Below are positions 48,385 through 61,900 of a stretch of 64,000 bases of DNA, piece after piece. How positions within the stretch are numbered: the stretch's first letter is position 1; each line of letters opens with the position of its first letter. Both the position numbers and the translations under genes were made by a program. The notes under the pieces are model-generated. The model was not told the DNA's origin. It did not search any database and saw only the letters and a program-made list of their open reading frames with translations. This stretch comes from Strigops habroptila. Its lineage: Eukaryota > Chordata > Aves > Psittaciformes > Psittacidae. The DNA lies in the NCBI RefSeq assembly GCF_004027225.2, contig NC_046358.1, forward strand, positions 68,467,028-68,531,027, read 5' to 3'.

Positions 48385-48540
48385 CATAGAATCACAGAAT
48401 CCCAGACTGGTTTGGGTTGGAAGGGACCTTAAAGCTCAGCCAGTTCCAACCCCCTGCCACGGGCAGGGACACCTTCCACTAGACCAGGTTGCTCCAAGCC
48501 CCATCCAACCTGGCCTTGAGCACTGCCAGGGATGGGGCAT
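48385..48540 (-). mobile_element. CR1 LINE, 3' end fragment
   Basis: Minus-strand CR1: CATAGAATCACAGAATCCCA tail repeat, GGTTTGGGTTGGAAGGGACC, ACTGCCAGGGATGGGGC. 5'-truncated. Confidence 0.95.
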
Positions 48541-48837
48541 TTTCAACCCAGGCTGAGCTGGGGCTAAACATGCTCTTTGGTCCTACCAAAGGGATGAAGG
48601 CTCATTTCAGAATTTACCAATGTAAGTTTTTTTACAATCAGTTTGGTACCTCATCTTGGTGGAATCCTTGTGAGATCTCTTAAAACAGTCAGGAACTGTG
48701 TAATTGCTTCACTGCAGTGAGGAGTTCATGTGAGAGAACACATGCTCCAAGGTTTATGTCTCAGTCTCAACAAGCCTTTCGCTATGAGGTCTACAGGAAG
48801 TAAAATAACAGAATGAAGGAGAGTCAATAACCTCCAC

Positions 48838-51800
48838 AGTCAAACACATTTTAATACAATCCAAGATTCTGCACAGTGACAAAAATACCACTGACATAGG
48901 GCAGCGATTCCAATGATAGGGTGGAAAACCATTTCAGCAGCACAACTCCACTCATCTAAAGACAAACATCACCCCAAATACTACGCACTCTCATCTCAAC
49001 TACGAAGAGTCTGAAATTCATGTCAGGCAGAATGGCATCTCACCATAAACAGCCAGGTGCCCAGGCCTCCGATCTACCCAACAACCGCACTCCGGGTGCG
49101 GGTCGCAGGAGCCAGCCCTCAGTCCCCACTGGACGTAGCACCACTGTCTATGGTGGGCAAAGGAGATCACTCCCCATCAAAAATGAGGATGGATTTCCAA
49201 GGACAAAGTACACAATTTCAGTTCATGCACACCCCAGCAGTTGATCGATCTGCAAGTGCCGCCCGCCCATGGCTAAACACAGATATCGTTGGCATGAAGT
49301 TGAACTCTTTAAAGAACAGTGCTCCCGCCCCTCCAATTTGTGTTTAGTTATCTCCGCACAGAGGAGATGGGAGTTGCACCCTTGCCTTTGTTAACTGGCC
49401 TCTATTAACAGGAGGCTGACTAATGCTTCATCTCAAAAGGGAGCGTGTCAAAGCGCATGATCCGTAGGAATGACAGTTCGGGTGCAGTGATGAAGTCTGT
49501 CCAGCCTGGCTGAGAGCTGGGAATAGTCCTGTGGCCTGGAAACAGCTCAGATGCCATTTACAATAAATCAGAGTTTCTGGTTTTTTTCTGCCTTCAAGAG
49601 AACATTATAAAGCAAAAATGGCTTCTCAGGAAAGCAAATGTTCTCCTGCAGGAGCTGATGCTGTCACTGCTGCCAGCAGGACTACAAACAAGGATTACAA
49701 ACCACATCAAGTTGTTCCCAGTTACAAGGTGACTAAAGCACTTCACTGGGGTACTTGAAATAACATGAACTTTCTGATAAGGTGCCCATTGTAGTCGTTG
49801 TCTTAAAAAACAGGCTGTGGTCTCCATCTCAAGAGTTCTGCATGTTACACAAATGCTTGGCTTAATTACCTGAACTTTGATATGCACTTGGTCAGCACAA
49901 CTATTAACTACAGACAGAAAACAACTGGAAAGAAACTGCTGTTCCTCTAAGATGTTTCACAACCATAACAGGGATTTGCACATGAAAAGGAATATCCATT
50001 TTCACTGAACAGAAGGATTGTGTGAAGGTGACACAGCATCCTACAATTCCTCTTGCTAGAGGCATGTATTAAACCACGCATATTAGTGCTGCAGGATGCC
50101 TGCAGCAGGGAAGTGCTGTATCAAATTAAACCATCCCTGTGACATGTGCCTCACGACCGATATGAATCCTGGTATGAATCCCAACAGGCAGCAGGAGGAG
50201 GATCATCCATAAACCCTTTTACTCCCTGCTAGGATTTGCAAACTCATAGAGGTCACTGCTCAAACTGCTTTGGGCACAGCGTGTGCCTGAAGCACACCCA
50301 GAGAGACACGGTGTGGTAATGTCTTACTTTAGAATGAAGATTTACCTTTAAGACCCATGTGAAAGACTGGTTGGCTGTCTAGATAAGCTGCCAAAAAGGG
50401 CTCTTTTGTGGACCTTCGCTACCAAGGGGTCAGAAGTTGGACTGATCTGGCACGAGGGAAGCTGAGTTGAAGCCTGTGATTGACTTGTGAAAGACACCCG
50501 GGCCTCACTTGTTTTCAGTGCTGCTCCTTGGATCCTCACACTAATATCCTATGATGAATTTCTGAGCAACCAGGAGTTATTTTTGATTTTAAACACCCAA
50601 ACCCCTGTGCATTAAGAACAGAGCAGGGAAAGGAACAGTGTTTCTCAGATATGGCCTAAGGCATGGTACAGCATTTGGGTTTCGCTGACATAGCTGCATC
50701 CTGCAGAGATGGGGAGAGAAAACTCCATCACCACTGCCAGCTGCAGGAGAGATTTTCCAGATAAAACCTATTCATTTGAAGTGCAACAATGAACTGCCAC
50801 AAGTCTTGCCAACAGCCTGAGGGAATCCGACAACTTAACAAGCTGAAAATTAATGCTATTGTGTTTGGGGTTTTCAAGGGCACCTGAGACAAACTCCACA
50901 GAGAGGAGATACAGACAAAACTGAAACCCCACCTACATGGAAGAGAGCCCACTAAATGGGATACATTCTCTGCGCGATTCCTTGTGTCTGAGGAAGCTTG
51001 TGGGGTGCTAGCAAGTGCAAAGTGATACAACTAGCTTTGAAAATATAACAGAAGGCAACATCAGCCAGTATTTGTAAAAAGCCAGATACAACTGTTTGAG
51101 TTCTTCCCCATCAAAATACATTAAATATAACCGAATTATACCTTGCAGTTCAGTCAAACTTATGGTAAACCTCTGAAAACACAGCTGGACAGAACTCACC
51201 CAGCGGGAAAGAAAGAGAGGCCGAGTGCTGACTCAAACAGGGTGAAATAATCTAATTGCAAATACATGTGGTGCAAAAGACATCTTAAACTGTTGTAAGT
51301 GCACTCTAGTATTTCAAAGAGTTATTTTGACAAAAGTTTAAAATGGCATCTGAAGAAGAAAATCACATTTTTTGCCAAGTTTGTTCATGTGCTTCACAAA
51401 AGGCAACACTTTACCAAGACACTTGGTGTTTTCACTGATGGAAAGCTAAACAAGCCAACGCAAGACTCACGCCACCTCTCAGTGCTGACATGACCCTGTC
51501 CAGCCTCACTGAGATTTTATCACTATAAATGAAATTCAAGTAATCACATTTCCCCCACTCTAAAGCAATTTTTTAGGCTGAACTGCTGAAGACAAAAAAA
51601 AAGCCATTCCTCTTTCCCTTCATTTTACCTGTGGTGGTAGAACTTACTAGCAAATTACCCACTGAAGCTTTGAGAGCATCCTGCTGTATGCTCCAGGCTA
51701 CCATCGATGTTTATGGACTTGTGCTTCGGGTGGGAGTTGTTCTACAGCAGATACCACAAGTTTTAGATGAAGACACAGGGCAGTTGCCTCCAGATATCCC

Positions 51801-52947
51801 ATGCCCAAGGCATGCTTGAGAGAGCTGTATGAATTCTCAGGAATGAGCAAAAGCCTCTTTGCATCATCCAAATCCTGCCAGAACACTGCTGCCAAAAAAG
51901 TGTCACCTTTTTCAGGATCTCACCACTGGGAAGACTCATGATATGGAGAAACAGTGTCACCTAGAATTCTCCTGGGAAGCTTGTCCACTCCCAGAATAAC
52001 ATTACACAGAGGATTTCCCTCCCACCTCCCTTCATTTACTTGTGGGGAGAGCATTAAGCTTCTGTACCACAATGTCTAATTCCCCAAACATGTAGGGATA
52101 TCAGCAGTTATTCTCAGATTTAAAGCTCCATCTCAGCTTCCAGGAAAGACGAAGAAAAGGAAGTTTCTGAGCACTCCATATATGCTCTGGCTTTCAGCTG
52201 CCTGGAACACTAGTCAGTCTGAAGTCATTATACTGATACGGAATAGGAATGTAAACAAAATCAAGCCTTTGAGATATGGTTACCCAGTCTGGATGCCTTT
52301 CTCAGAGGCAGATTCCACAAACAGATGCAACTGGAATGTGTCAAGGTTTCAGGTACAAGGAGAAGGACAATGAGCAATCATGGTTCTTATGGGAATTGAG
52401 GGCTTTCGGAACTAACGAAACGCTACTGATTTGTCTGCACAATCCCTGCTTATAGTAGGGCAATGATTTCATGAGCTACTGTTCTACATCAAATCTGAGG
52501 TCATCAATGTTCCCTGTGAGCAGACATTTGATATTACTGGCTCAAGCCAGGTACTGATGCTAGTGGCACACAGCTCTATAGCACACCTCAGCCAGCTCTG
52601 AGCCTCTGAGGAATTGCATCAAACTGCAAACCTATCCTGTGATTTGGACTTGTATCCACTTAGGATGGCTTGAAATAATTACATTTTCATTTTTACCTAA
52701 TAAAAGGACCTGAATCCAGATCTTTAGAGGTAAAGAGCTGAGGAGTTAATCAATCAGATACATTACTTCACCTTGACCTGTCTTAAACAAAATAAGAGTA
52801 AACAACTAAGCCCTGCACTCAAGTGCACCACTTAGTAATTACTAAAAAACACTGAGCCCAGTAGCAATTGTGTTCTAACTTGGCTCCTGCATTAGAATTT
52901 GCCTTGGGAATCCTAGAACAACTGAAAAACTAGCTGATTAACAACAG
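48838..52947 (-). other. TBC1D24: Probable long 3' UTR of TBC1D24
   Basis: About 4.1 kb downstream of the TBC1D24 stop with no recognised transposon and no conserved reading frame, in contrast to the CR1-rich sequence beyond it. ATTAAA on the minus strand at 48855-48850 is a plausible poly(A) signal. Human TBC1D24 also has a 3' UTR of several kb, as I recall. The extent is inferred. Confidence 0.55.
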
Positions 52948-55900
52948 TCAAGCATTCATGGTGTCCAAGAAGCCCCACACCTCCAAGAGAGAGATCTGGA
53001 AGGTTTCGGAGCACAACGGCTGGTTATTGAAGGTACTGCAGTGGCTGGTTCTTCCGTGGTTCAGATCTGCATCGAGGTACAGAGCCTGGCCGTCACCACC
53101 TCCTGCAAGGAGGCAAAGACAAGTGTAAGTGGGTCTCTGCGCTTCTTAGCATGCAAAACCGCTGTAACAAAAAAAGACTTAAGTGTTTCTCTCATGGGAA
53201 CAACTGGAAGCCCTAAGTGATGCTTGCTTGCCATCTTCAGGTATAACAGGTATGATCCAATGCACAGCTTTTACATGACACTATCAGAACTGGATTTTTT
53301 TTTTTTAATCAAAGAAAGAAAAACAGTAATGCAAGTCAGTAAGAACAAGACTCCAATGCATCCGTTTCAGATTTGTTTTTCAGTGCTGGAGGATGTTGGA
53401 AGTTACCAACTGCGTATTTTCCCTCCAGTAAAGAAAAAACAAAGAATTCTGTTGGCAGACAAAAATCAAAACTGGGAGAAGAACATAATCAGTAAGTGAT
53501 GGGCTTAGTCTTCTAAATTACTGTAAACCATGTCAGAGTTAAAAGCATTTTGATTATCTGTGGGTCAGTGTCAAAATTCAGTGAGAGATCGCGGTGGAGT
53601 GAAATAAATTTAGACAAAAATGTGTCAGGAAAACAAAAAGGAAGATTCCCCTATTGCTTATAGAGCAAGTGTCTAAGAATAGCTCCCAAAACCATCTGAA
53701 GAATCAAAGGGGTGGAAATTCTGGTCTACAGCTGGAATTGTGTACAACATTTGTCTCTACATATCTACTACCTAAGCCTGTATTTCTCTTATTACTACCA
53801 ATAGTGTAACATATGGTAAATACAAGTGACTCTCACTTCTAGGGGGAAGTGTCCCTGCCCATGGCAGGGGGTTGAAACCACATAATAGGTCCCTCCCAAT
53901 CCAACCCATTCAATGATTCTATGACTCTTATCTAAGGCTGATGGGAAGAGTTGGTGGGATATATGCTCAACAGTAAAGAACTCCAAAATATCTGTGACAC
54001 ATCACTAACAGCCATTTCTAATTCAGTTACACATGCACTGAAGCTCTTGTCATACTGGAGCAGCCCTTCTTATGGTTGATTAGAGCACGTGCTGCTAAAT
54101 GGGAAATCAGCCCACACTTGATGTTAGAGGAGATCACTGGGCTAGGTGCTCTCCTAACAAGCGTCCAAGTACAGCTTTTTGGGAAAAGAACAACTATGAT
54201 TTTATACCCGTTCCTTGTAAATCCCATTTAGGTGACCACATTACTAAGCAGGCTTTTGCCAAAGTCAGCAGCACCACAGATCCAATAAAGCTCCAGGAGA
54301 ACGAACATGTTCTATAGTTTACCCCATGTTTCAAAAGCCTCAGGGCAAAGTAAGCTCCCCTTCAAGAACTATTTCTCATCATGAATTAGGCAGCATGAAG
54401 GTATGGCTCTGCCCAAAGCTGTGAGTTACTATCTTCCTCTGAAGTTCCTGATACGCAAGTTTTCCCACAGAAAATTTCTGTTGGGTAATAATACCAGGTT
54501 TTGGCCACTTTTATCTCTAACTGTAGTGATACTGAATTGCACATATGGTAAATACAGGTGAACTCTTGTATCTAAGGGAAGAGCTGGTAGGATATATGCT
54601 CAAATTCTTACACTGACTTACCTATAATGATGCATTCACTGCTGCCAGCCATGAACATGGAGGCTGTTTTGGAAGGCAACTTGAAGTGCCGAGCTGATAA
54701 GAAGGGAGAAAGGTGATCTGAGGAGTATGATGGGGCACTGCTGGAAGCGAGGGTGCTGGAGCTTGGTGAGGTGTGATTTTCTGTCTCTGACCCAGGCTTG
54801 GCCAGTTCTGGGTGTTTTATGATCACCCACTCGTAACGTTCCACTTCTGGCTTCAGCTGCATAAGGGCAGAGAAGAGCAACACTTTAGTTAGTGCACATG
54901 CACTACACAGAGAGCTCTGCGCAGCAAAGAACGCTCAAGCCCCTCAGACTCCACCCTCACAATTAGTAGTAAAGATTGGATCAAACTGGGATCCCTCATC
55001 CCTGGCAGCGTTCAAGGCCAGGGTTGCTTGGAGCAACCTGCTCTAGTGGAAGGTGTCTCTGCCCACATCAGGGGGTTGGAACTGGCTGAGCTTTAAGGTC
55101 CCTTCCAACCCAAACCAGTCTGGGATTCTATGAAACCGCCTTTTAGGCTAGATTTTTTTTCTTTCTTTATGCCTTTGCTTTTTAGGTGACTGAAGGAACA
55201 AGGCAGCGTTTTCTGAGCTACCTTATTACATCTTTTAAGAAACTATTCTGTGCAAGGGGAGAAAAAGGGTTACAGAAAACAGAGAAGATTTTCTCCTTCA
55301 TGTTAAGAGTTCAGGAGACTTTGTAAACTAGGAAGGCATATAATCTAGCCTCGTCAAGTGGAAGGGAAATAAGAGTTACTCACACCATTACAGCGGCTCT
55401 GCTGTGCCACTGGGTAATTCGATGAAATTTTACTCACCCTAAACACAAAGCATTCCCCAGTTCCAAAGAAACTCAGTGTGCTCCCTCCTTGCCTGCGCTT
55501 GCTCCAGTCGGTGGACAGATAAGCACCACAGACCTAGTACAAACAGCTCGGTCAGGAGGCTTTCACTGAAGGAAAAAGTCTGTTAAAACCAACTGATGCC
55601 AATGTTTTAGAGTCCACAACTGAAGGTTTGATTTTAGCTTGATTTTCAAAACCTCTGTGTCAGTGGATTAAGGCAGCACAAGTATTTATATCTAAAGATA
55701 GATTTAAACTGCTTTAATCCACTGGTGGGTACCCTTAAATCCCAACAGTTTCATAAATTATTTCATATCTCTGAGGCCTTAAAGGAGAAATGATCCAACA
55801 TAACCCAGGTACCAAATCACAAATGCCTCCATGTAAGGCCTGACTCTACTTCCTCATTTTGGTATCCAAAGCAACAGTATTGTCACAAATTACAGTATGA

Positions 55901-58900
55901 GCTGTTCTGCCTGAATATTTTCTGGTCATAAAAAGCAGTCTTGGTGGCTTTCTCCAAACTGGAGGTTATAACCAGCTTAGCTAAGTTGATGCTGAACTAG
56001 CTCAGATATTTAAAGCAGCCTATTCAGTCAGCATGGGGCTCACTAGCTTCCAATAAAGAAAAACAGCTTTGGAGGGCTGAGCTTTTCTGCGGTCTTTTGT
56101 TTGCACTAGAAGAATTTCTCGCTACCAGCAATAAGCATCATTGCCAAGTGGACACAGACCAAACAAGGAAGCTCTGAAAATGGGATTGAAAGCAACCCTG
56201 CAGCAGGGTTCTTTTCCAGAAACATTGGTTAAGCAGAATTGTTCTCAGGTACGTTTGCTGTTTAGCCCCCACCAGCATTACAAGCAGAGCTCCTAGGACA
56301 GAATTACTGAAGAGCAGGTTTTTCATATAGGAAAATCGTGTGCATAAACAAAAAGATGCCCAGAACTCTGTTTGATCTGAGATGCCTGAGCATGTGAGAG
56401 CTGGAAAATGAGAAGGCAAATTTTCTTCTTTCTAAAAATGTAACTATGGGCATATGAATAAAGGATGAATGTAACCCTTTGCAAAAAAAAAACCCAAAAC
56501 TCACAAGCAAAACCACCACATTTTTCTTCTACTTTTGTTTGGAGTGTCTTTGGTTTTTTTAGGGGTAAGAAATGAACCATCCTATAAAACCCAGCACCAC
56601 TTACAAGGCTGGACTTCTGACAGCTTCCAGGACAAGAAGCAAAACAATAAATTAATATTTTCCCCTTTTGTAAGTCACTGGCATGTCAGCGCAGGCCTGG
56701 GATGGCCAGAAACCACACATGGGCCTATGTAACCGCCCGGAGCATTAGCATTAGGTAGATGCAAGTAAGAGTAGAAATGGGCTTGTTTGATGGGCAGTGA
56801 TCCTGCAGGAACATAAGCAGAAGTATAAGCCCAGAGGCTGCAATAAGAGCCTGAGATTACACACAGAACATGTGGAACTCAGGCACAGTGGTGCAAAAAA
56901 CCAATGCTCATTTTAAGCAGGACCAGGCACCTTTTGGGAGGCTCTGGGAAGCTTTCTTGATTGATGCATTTTTGTTTTTTCAACAAGCATGAGATGAAGC
57001 TAATGTTTTACATTGTGTTGTCCAATACTATCACACACAGCAGAGCAGAGAACCAGCCCTCATTAGATAAGGCACTTGTGTGCACTTCTCCTCAGGTTCT
57101 CAGAGCTTTTGTGGTTTTTTTCAAACAAGAATAAGATGAAGCTAAAGCTTTTTTTTCCACATATGTAGTCCAGTATTATTCATACTATTTAAATGTGGCT
57201 ACTTTCTCTCCTCATATCCTAGAGAAAATGAAAATATCTTCTATGAATCATGAGTTTCTTCACACAATTCCTCAGCCTCTCCCTCTGAATCTGCAATTAA
57301 GAGCCCGTCCAAGAGCAAAATGAGTTACTCTAGTCCATCATCCCACACTGCTTACAAGAACAGCTGAGCAAGACCTTGTTTACAAGATTTACCCATGAAA
57401 ACATAATCCCATAATCCATAAATGGAACCATTTAAAACAGGCATTGTTAAAAAAAAACCCCAAACAACCCCCTCCCTTCCCCAAGTAATTTCAGGTCTCT
57501 TGCTTCTTCATTTTATTATTAACAGTGGTGTGTTGCAATATGGCATTAAATAAGTGCCTAAACCCTAAACGAATCAGTTGTCTTCCACCTCACTCACCTC
57601 TTTTGCTGTGGTCTTGATGAGGAGAAGAGTTGGTTCATGTCCCTCACTATGAGAATAGAACCTGAAATGCAGAGTACGTGAAAATGAGCACTCAACTACC
57701 ACCACCTGCAGCTCTGCTCTTCCTTAAGGTCAGGCACCTCCTCCTCCTCCAGCTGATGGCATGGCAAGAAAGCCACCTGAAAACTAAGCATGTTCCTGCA
57801 AATGCTTTCTACAGTCCATTGTAAATATGAGTTGAGTGTAAACAAGTATTATCAAGCAGTTCTCCTCTACTCTGTTCTCTGTACAGTTGTTTATGCCTCT
57901 TGCAGAATAACTTGAAGACCAGCTATCACAACAGGGGCATTTCACAGCATTTTGAGTGAAGACAACCTAAAGAAAGTTGTGTCCTGAGGACTGATGGCTG
58001 TGTCTGAAGAGCTTTCGGCTTTCATAGAAAATAATTATGATGTGTTCTCTTTGCTTGCTTCTGATTTTTCTCATAGGCACATGGGGCTGGCACAGCAGAC
58101 CACTCCCCACCTCGGCACCTTGACTGCAGATGTCAAAGTCGTTATTAGGAGCTATAGGGTTATAGTCTTCTGTGTCAAGTGGAAGGAGAACTCACATCTA
58201 AGTTTATCCCCCCTTAAAAATAATAACAATCTGATTAATTGGTAGAGGAATCACCAGTTCCATTTCCCTTATTCTTTGGATCAGTTGCGGTTATCTATCA
58301 AAAGAGCCTGCAGAGCAGCTGCTGAATTAAACCATTCGTACCCAGTGGGGAATGAACCAGTCTCAGACCAGCACATTCTGTGAACTGATGGAGTTTCGAC
58401 TTTTCCAACTGGTCCTGGACAGTTTAAAATGGCTTGCTATGGCCTGGCATATGAAGTACTTTGGTCAAATGCTGTAGCCAACAGGAGGAATTTGTCACAT
58501 TTACTTTCCATCTCAAATAATATTCACTAGATCAAGTTCTGATGAGGCATGACCTTTTTGTCAATCCGCTGAACAGTTCCCCTGTTGCTCTTTTTTGCCG
58601 TATAGCACAGAAGAATAGGAAAGGTTTTTCCTTACCTGCTCAGACTATAGCCATGTTGCGAAGTGGTGAAAAGCAAGAGGGGCTGGCAAAGTGCAAACCG
58701 CTCCGGGATCCACGACCAGATATCTCGCATCTCCTTCACGCTGACAATTTCAGACTTGAAGTTCTCAGCATGAACTGCTAAATGCACATTCTGCCTGAGA
58801 AATACAACACAAAACATTGAGAAGCAATGATTTATCAACAAAACAAGTGTCAAACTACTGAACAGTGACATGCAAAGACATGTTACACTAAGTGAATGCT

Positions 58901-61900
58901 ACACGAACACTAAAATGTTCACTACAGTGAACACTGGAAGACCCTAGTAGATATGCTGTTGTTCAAAGCTCCAGCCCATGGGATTAGAAGGCCATAACCT
59001 AGTGAAGATAATAAACTACTGCAGTTTAACATAATCCTCAAAAGGTAGTGATCTGGCCTTAATGAAATATCTGGAGCATTTCCTCTGTATGACAGCTGTG
59101 GCCTGCACCTTTATATATAGAGGATATAGAACCCCAGACTGGTTTGGAAGGGACCTTAAAGCTCACCCAGGTCCAACCCCCTGCCACGGGCAGGGACACC
59201 TGCCACTAGACCAGGTTGCTCCAAGCCCCGTCCAACCTGGCCTTAAACACTGCCAGGGATGGGGCAGTCACGGCTGCTCTGGGCAAGGCCCAGAGCTCCA
59301 CCTGTGCCAGTGCCTCAGCACCCTCACAGGGAAGAACTTCTTCCTAAGATCTCATCTCAGTCTCCCCTCTGTCAGGCTAAAGCCATTCCCCCTTGTCCTG
59401 CCCCTATGGGTCCTTGTAAGAAGTTCACAATGGTGAACCCAGAAAGCAAACCCCACCCTGACCTAAGGGGTCCAATACAATTGTAAGAACTGCTTCATGC
59501 TTATTATTACTTGAAAGTAATAATACTACCAATCACCATCGTCATTTCAACCAGCCTTCATTTCTCAGATTAAATAAGCACAGACCCAGAGCCTGGGGAT
59601 TACACCAGTGTTACTGCAGCCACGGCTGACGTTAAAGACATTTAAAATGCAGGAGTGACAGCCAAGTACAAGTGTAAGTGACACAGGAACTTACACAAGA
59701 CACTAAAATACTGGGCAGCCGTTAGTTACAAGAAGCTTTAGGCAGCTTGCTCTGCATGCAGGGATTCAGTTGCAAGTATCTTCCAGTTTTTTGAGTTTTT
59801 TTGAAAATCACACAATCCTTTCGTCTCAGTTTCACAGAGCATAGAGAGGATCTCAATGCTACATATCTGCACGTATCTGAATTGCTTAGCTAACTCCCTA
59901 AAACATATAAACCATATGGGTTTTTTTATCTTTCTTGTCTATAGTACCAAGAAATCAGCAGCATCTGCACTGCTCTTTACAGTGGTTCTTGCTTGGTGCT
60001 GCTTTAGTGTCAGCATTGCTAGTGAAATGCCTCCTTAGGTTACTCAGAAAAAAAACCCCAAACAATAAAATGACTGCTTTCTCTAGCAAAATGAACCAAA
60101 CCACTGCTTGCATTGCTGCCCTGTGTTATTTACTTAGCAAGGAACTTCTGTGGACACCTATTTAAGCAAGCTGCAACTACTAATGGATTTTAAAACTTGT
60201 ATTATCACTAACTAGGACATTATTTCTGCTTTTAAATACAGCAAGCTGAAGCCCGGGGGAGATCAACTGAACAAAGTATGAGTCAAGAATTGAACTCACA
60301 TCTTCAGAATCTTACTTTAAGTCTCAGCCCTCATGGTCCTGTCTGCTCTGCAGTGAAAGGCTGGGGGCTCTAAGGAACAGAGCTGAGAAACAAAGCCTTG
60401 GTTTCCATTCATCAGGAACTCTATTTTTCTCACATTCAATGAATTAATAAACATTCAGGGCAGTCAACTAGTTTATTACAGTGGCTTTCTGGAGGAAAAG
60501 TAATAATAAAACAGGCAAACCTCATAATTATTCATATGCTTGCTCTGCATTTTCACACTGATGTGATCTGTTTGGGCAACTAAACTTAAGTACTTGTTCC
60601 TAAAAGGCTCTCAATCTCAGTGTACCTTTTCTTTTTCCTCTGTTCCTTCTCCTGGCTACTATGAACTGCTGATTTAAGGACTTCCCTACCCAGATCCCAC
60701 TCAAAGCCTGTGTTCAGCAGCATTCATAGTAACACATCACCTTCAGTACCCTATGTCTTCCTATAACTTTTCCACATAGGTAAAATATCACAGAACCATA
60801 GAATGAACCAGGTTGAAAAAGACCTTTAAGATTAAGTCCAACCATTCCCCAGCACTGCCAAGGCCACCCCTAAACCATGTCTCTAAGGGCCTCGTCTACA
60901 CAGTTTGTGAACACTTCCAGGGATAGTGACTCCACCACTGCCCTGGGCAGCCTGTTCCAATGCCTGACCACCCTTTGGGGAAGGAATTGTTCCTAATATC
61001 CAGTCTAAACCTCCCCTGGTGCAGCTTGAGGCCGTTTCCTCTTGTCCTACCGCTTGTTCCCTGGGAGAAGAGACCAGCCACCTCCTGGCTCCATCCGCCT
61101 TTCAGGTAGTTGTAGAGCGTGGTAACGTTCCCGTGAGCCTTCTCTTCTCCAGACTAAACCCCCCCTGGTCCCTCAGCCGTTCCTCATCACACTTGAGCTT
61201 CAGACCCTTCACCAGCTCTGTTGCCCTTCTCTGGACCCGCTCCAGCACCTCAATGTCTCTCTTGCAGTGAGGGGCCCGGAACTGAACTCAGGATTTGAGG
61301 TGCAGCCTCATCAGTGCCAAGTACAGGCGGATGATCACTGCCCTGGCCCAGCTTGGCCATGCTCTTTCAGCTTTATCAGCTATAGCTTTTTCAGCTCTAT
61401 CAACTTTAAAACCAGATCTTTTGAATCAACTAGAAAGCATTTACCATGGTGTTGGCTATTTAAGAATATTCCTGTCCCTTGAATGTCATGGCAAATCATT
61501 TATATTTAATGTCATCATTCTGTTAATAAACGCACACCATAGCTTGACCAAAGGATTTGAAATAAAATGACCTGCTATTGCCCAGGCATAAGTCACAGCT
61601 GCAGGTGCTTATGACTGAAACCTGTGTTGAGATCAGTGTCAGTACAGCCTGTACCTACACCACACCAAACTGTGCTGCTTCACAAAAATAGAAGGGTTTT
61701 TTTGGAGGGAGGTCAGAAAATTGCAACCAGAGTTACAAGTCTCTAACCTGTATCCATCCTTTCATTTTGGACAGTATTTCTCTAACGACACTGAAAATCA
61801 TCTACTTCAGTTGGGTAGTTGCTGTTCAGTGCAGTAAATGAGTGAAAATGAACAGCATACAGTTTGGCAAAGAAAAAACCACAACATTTTGGTTTGTATT

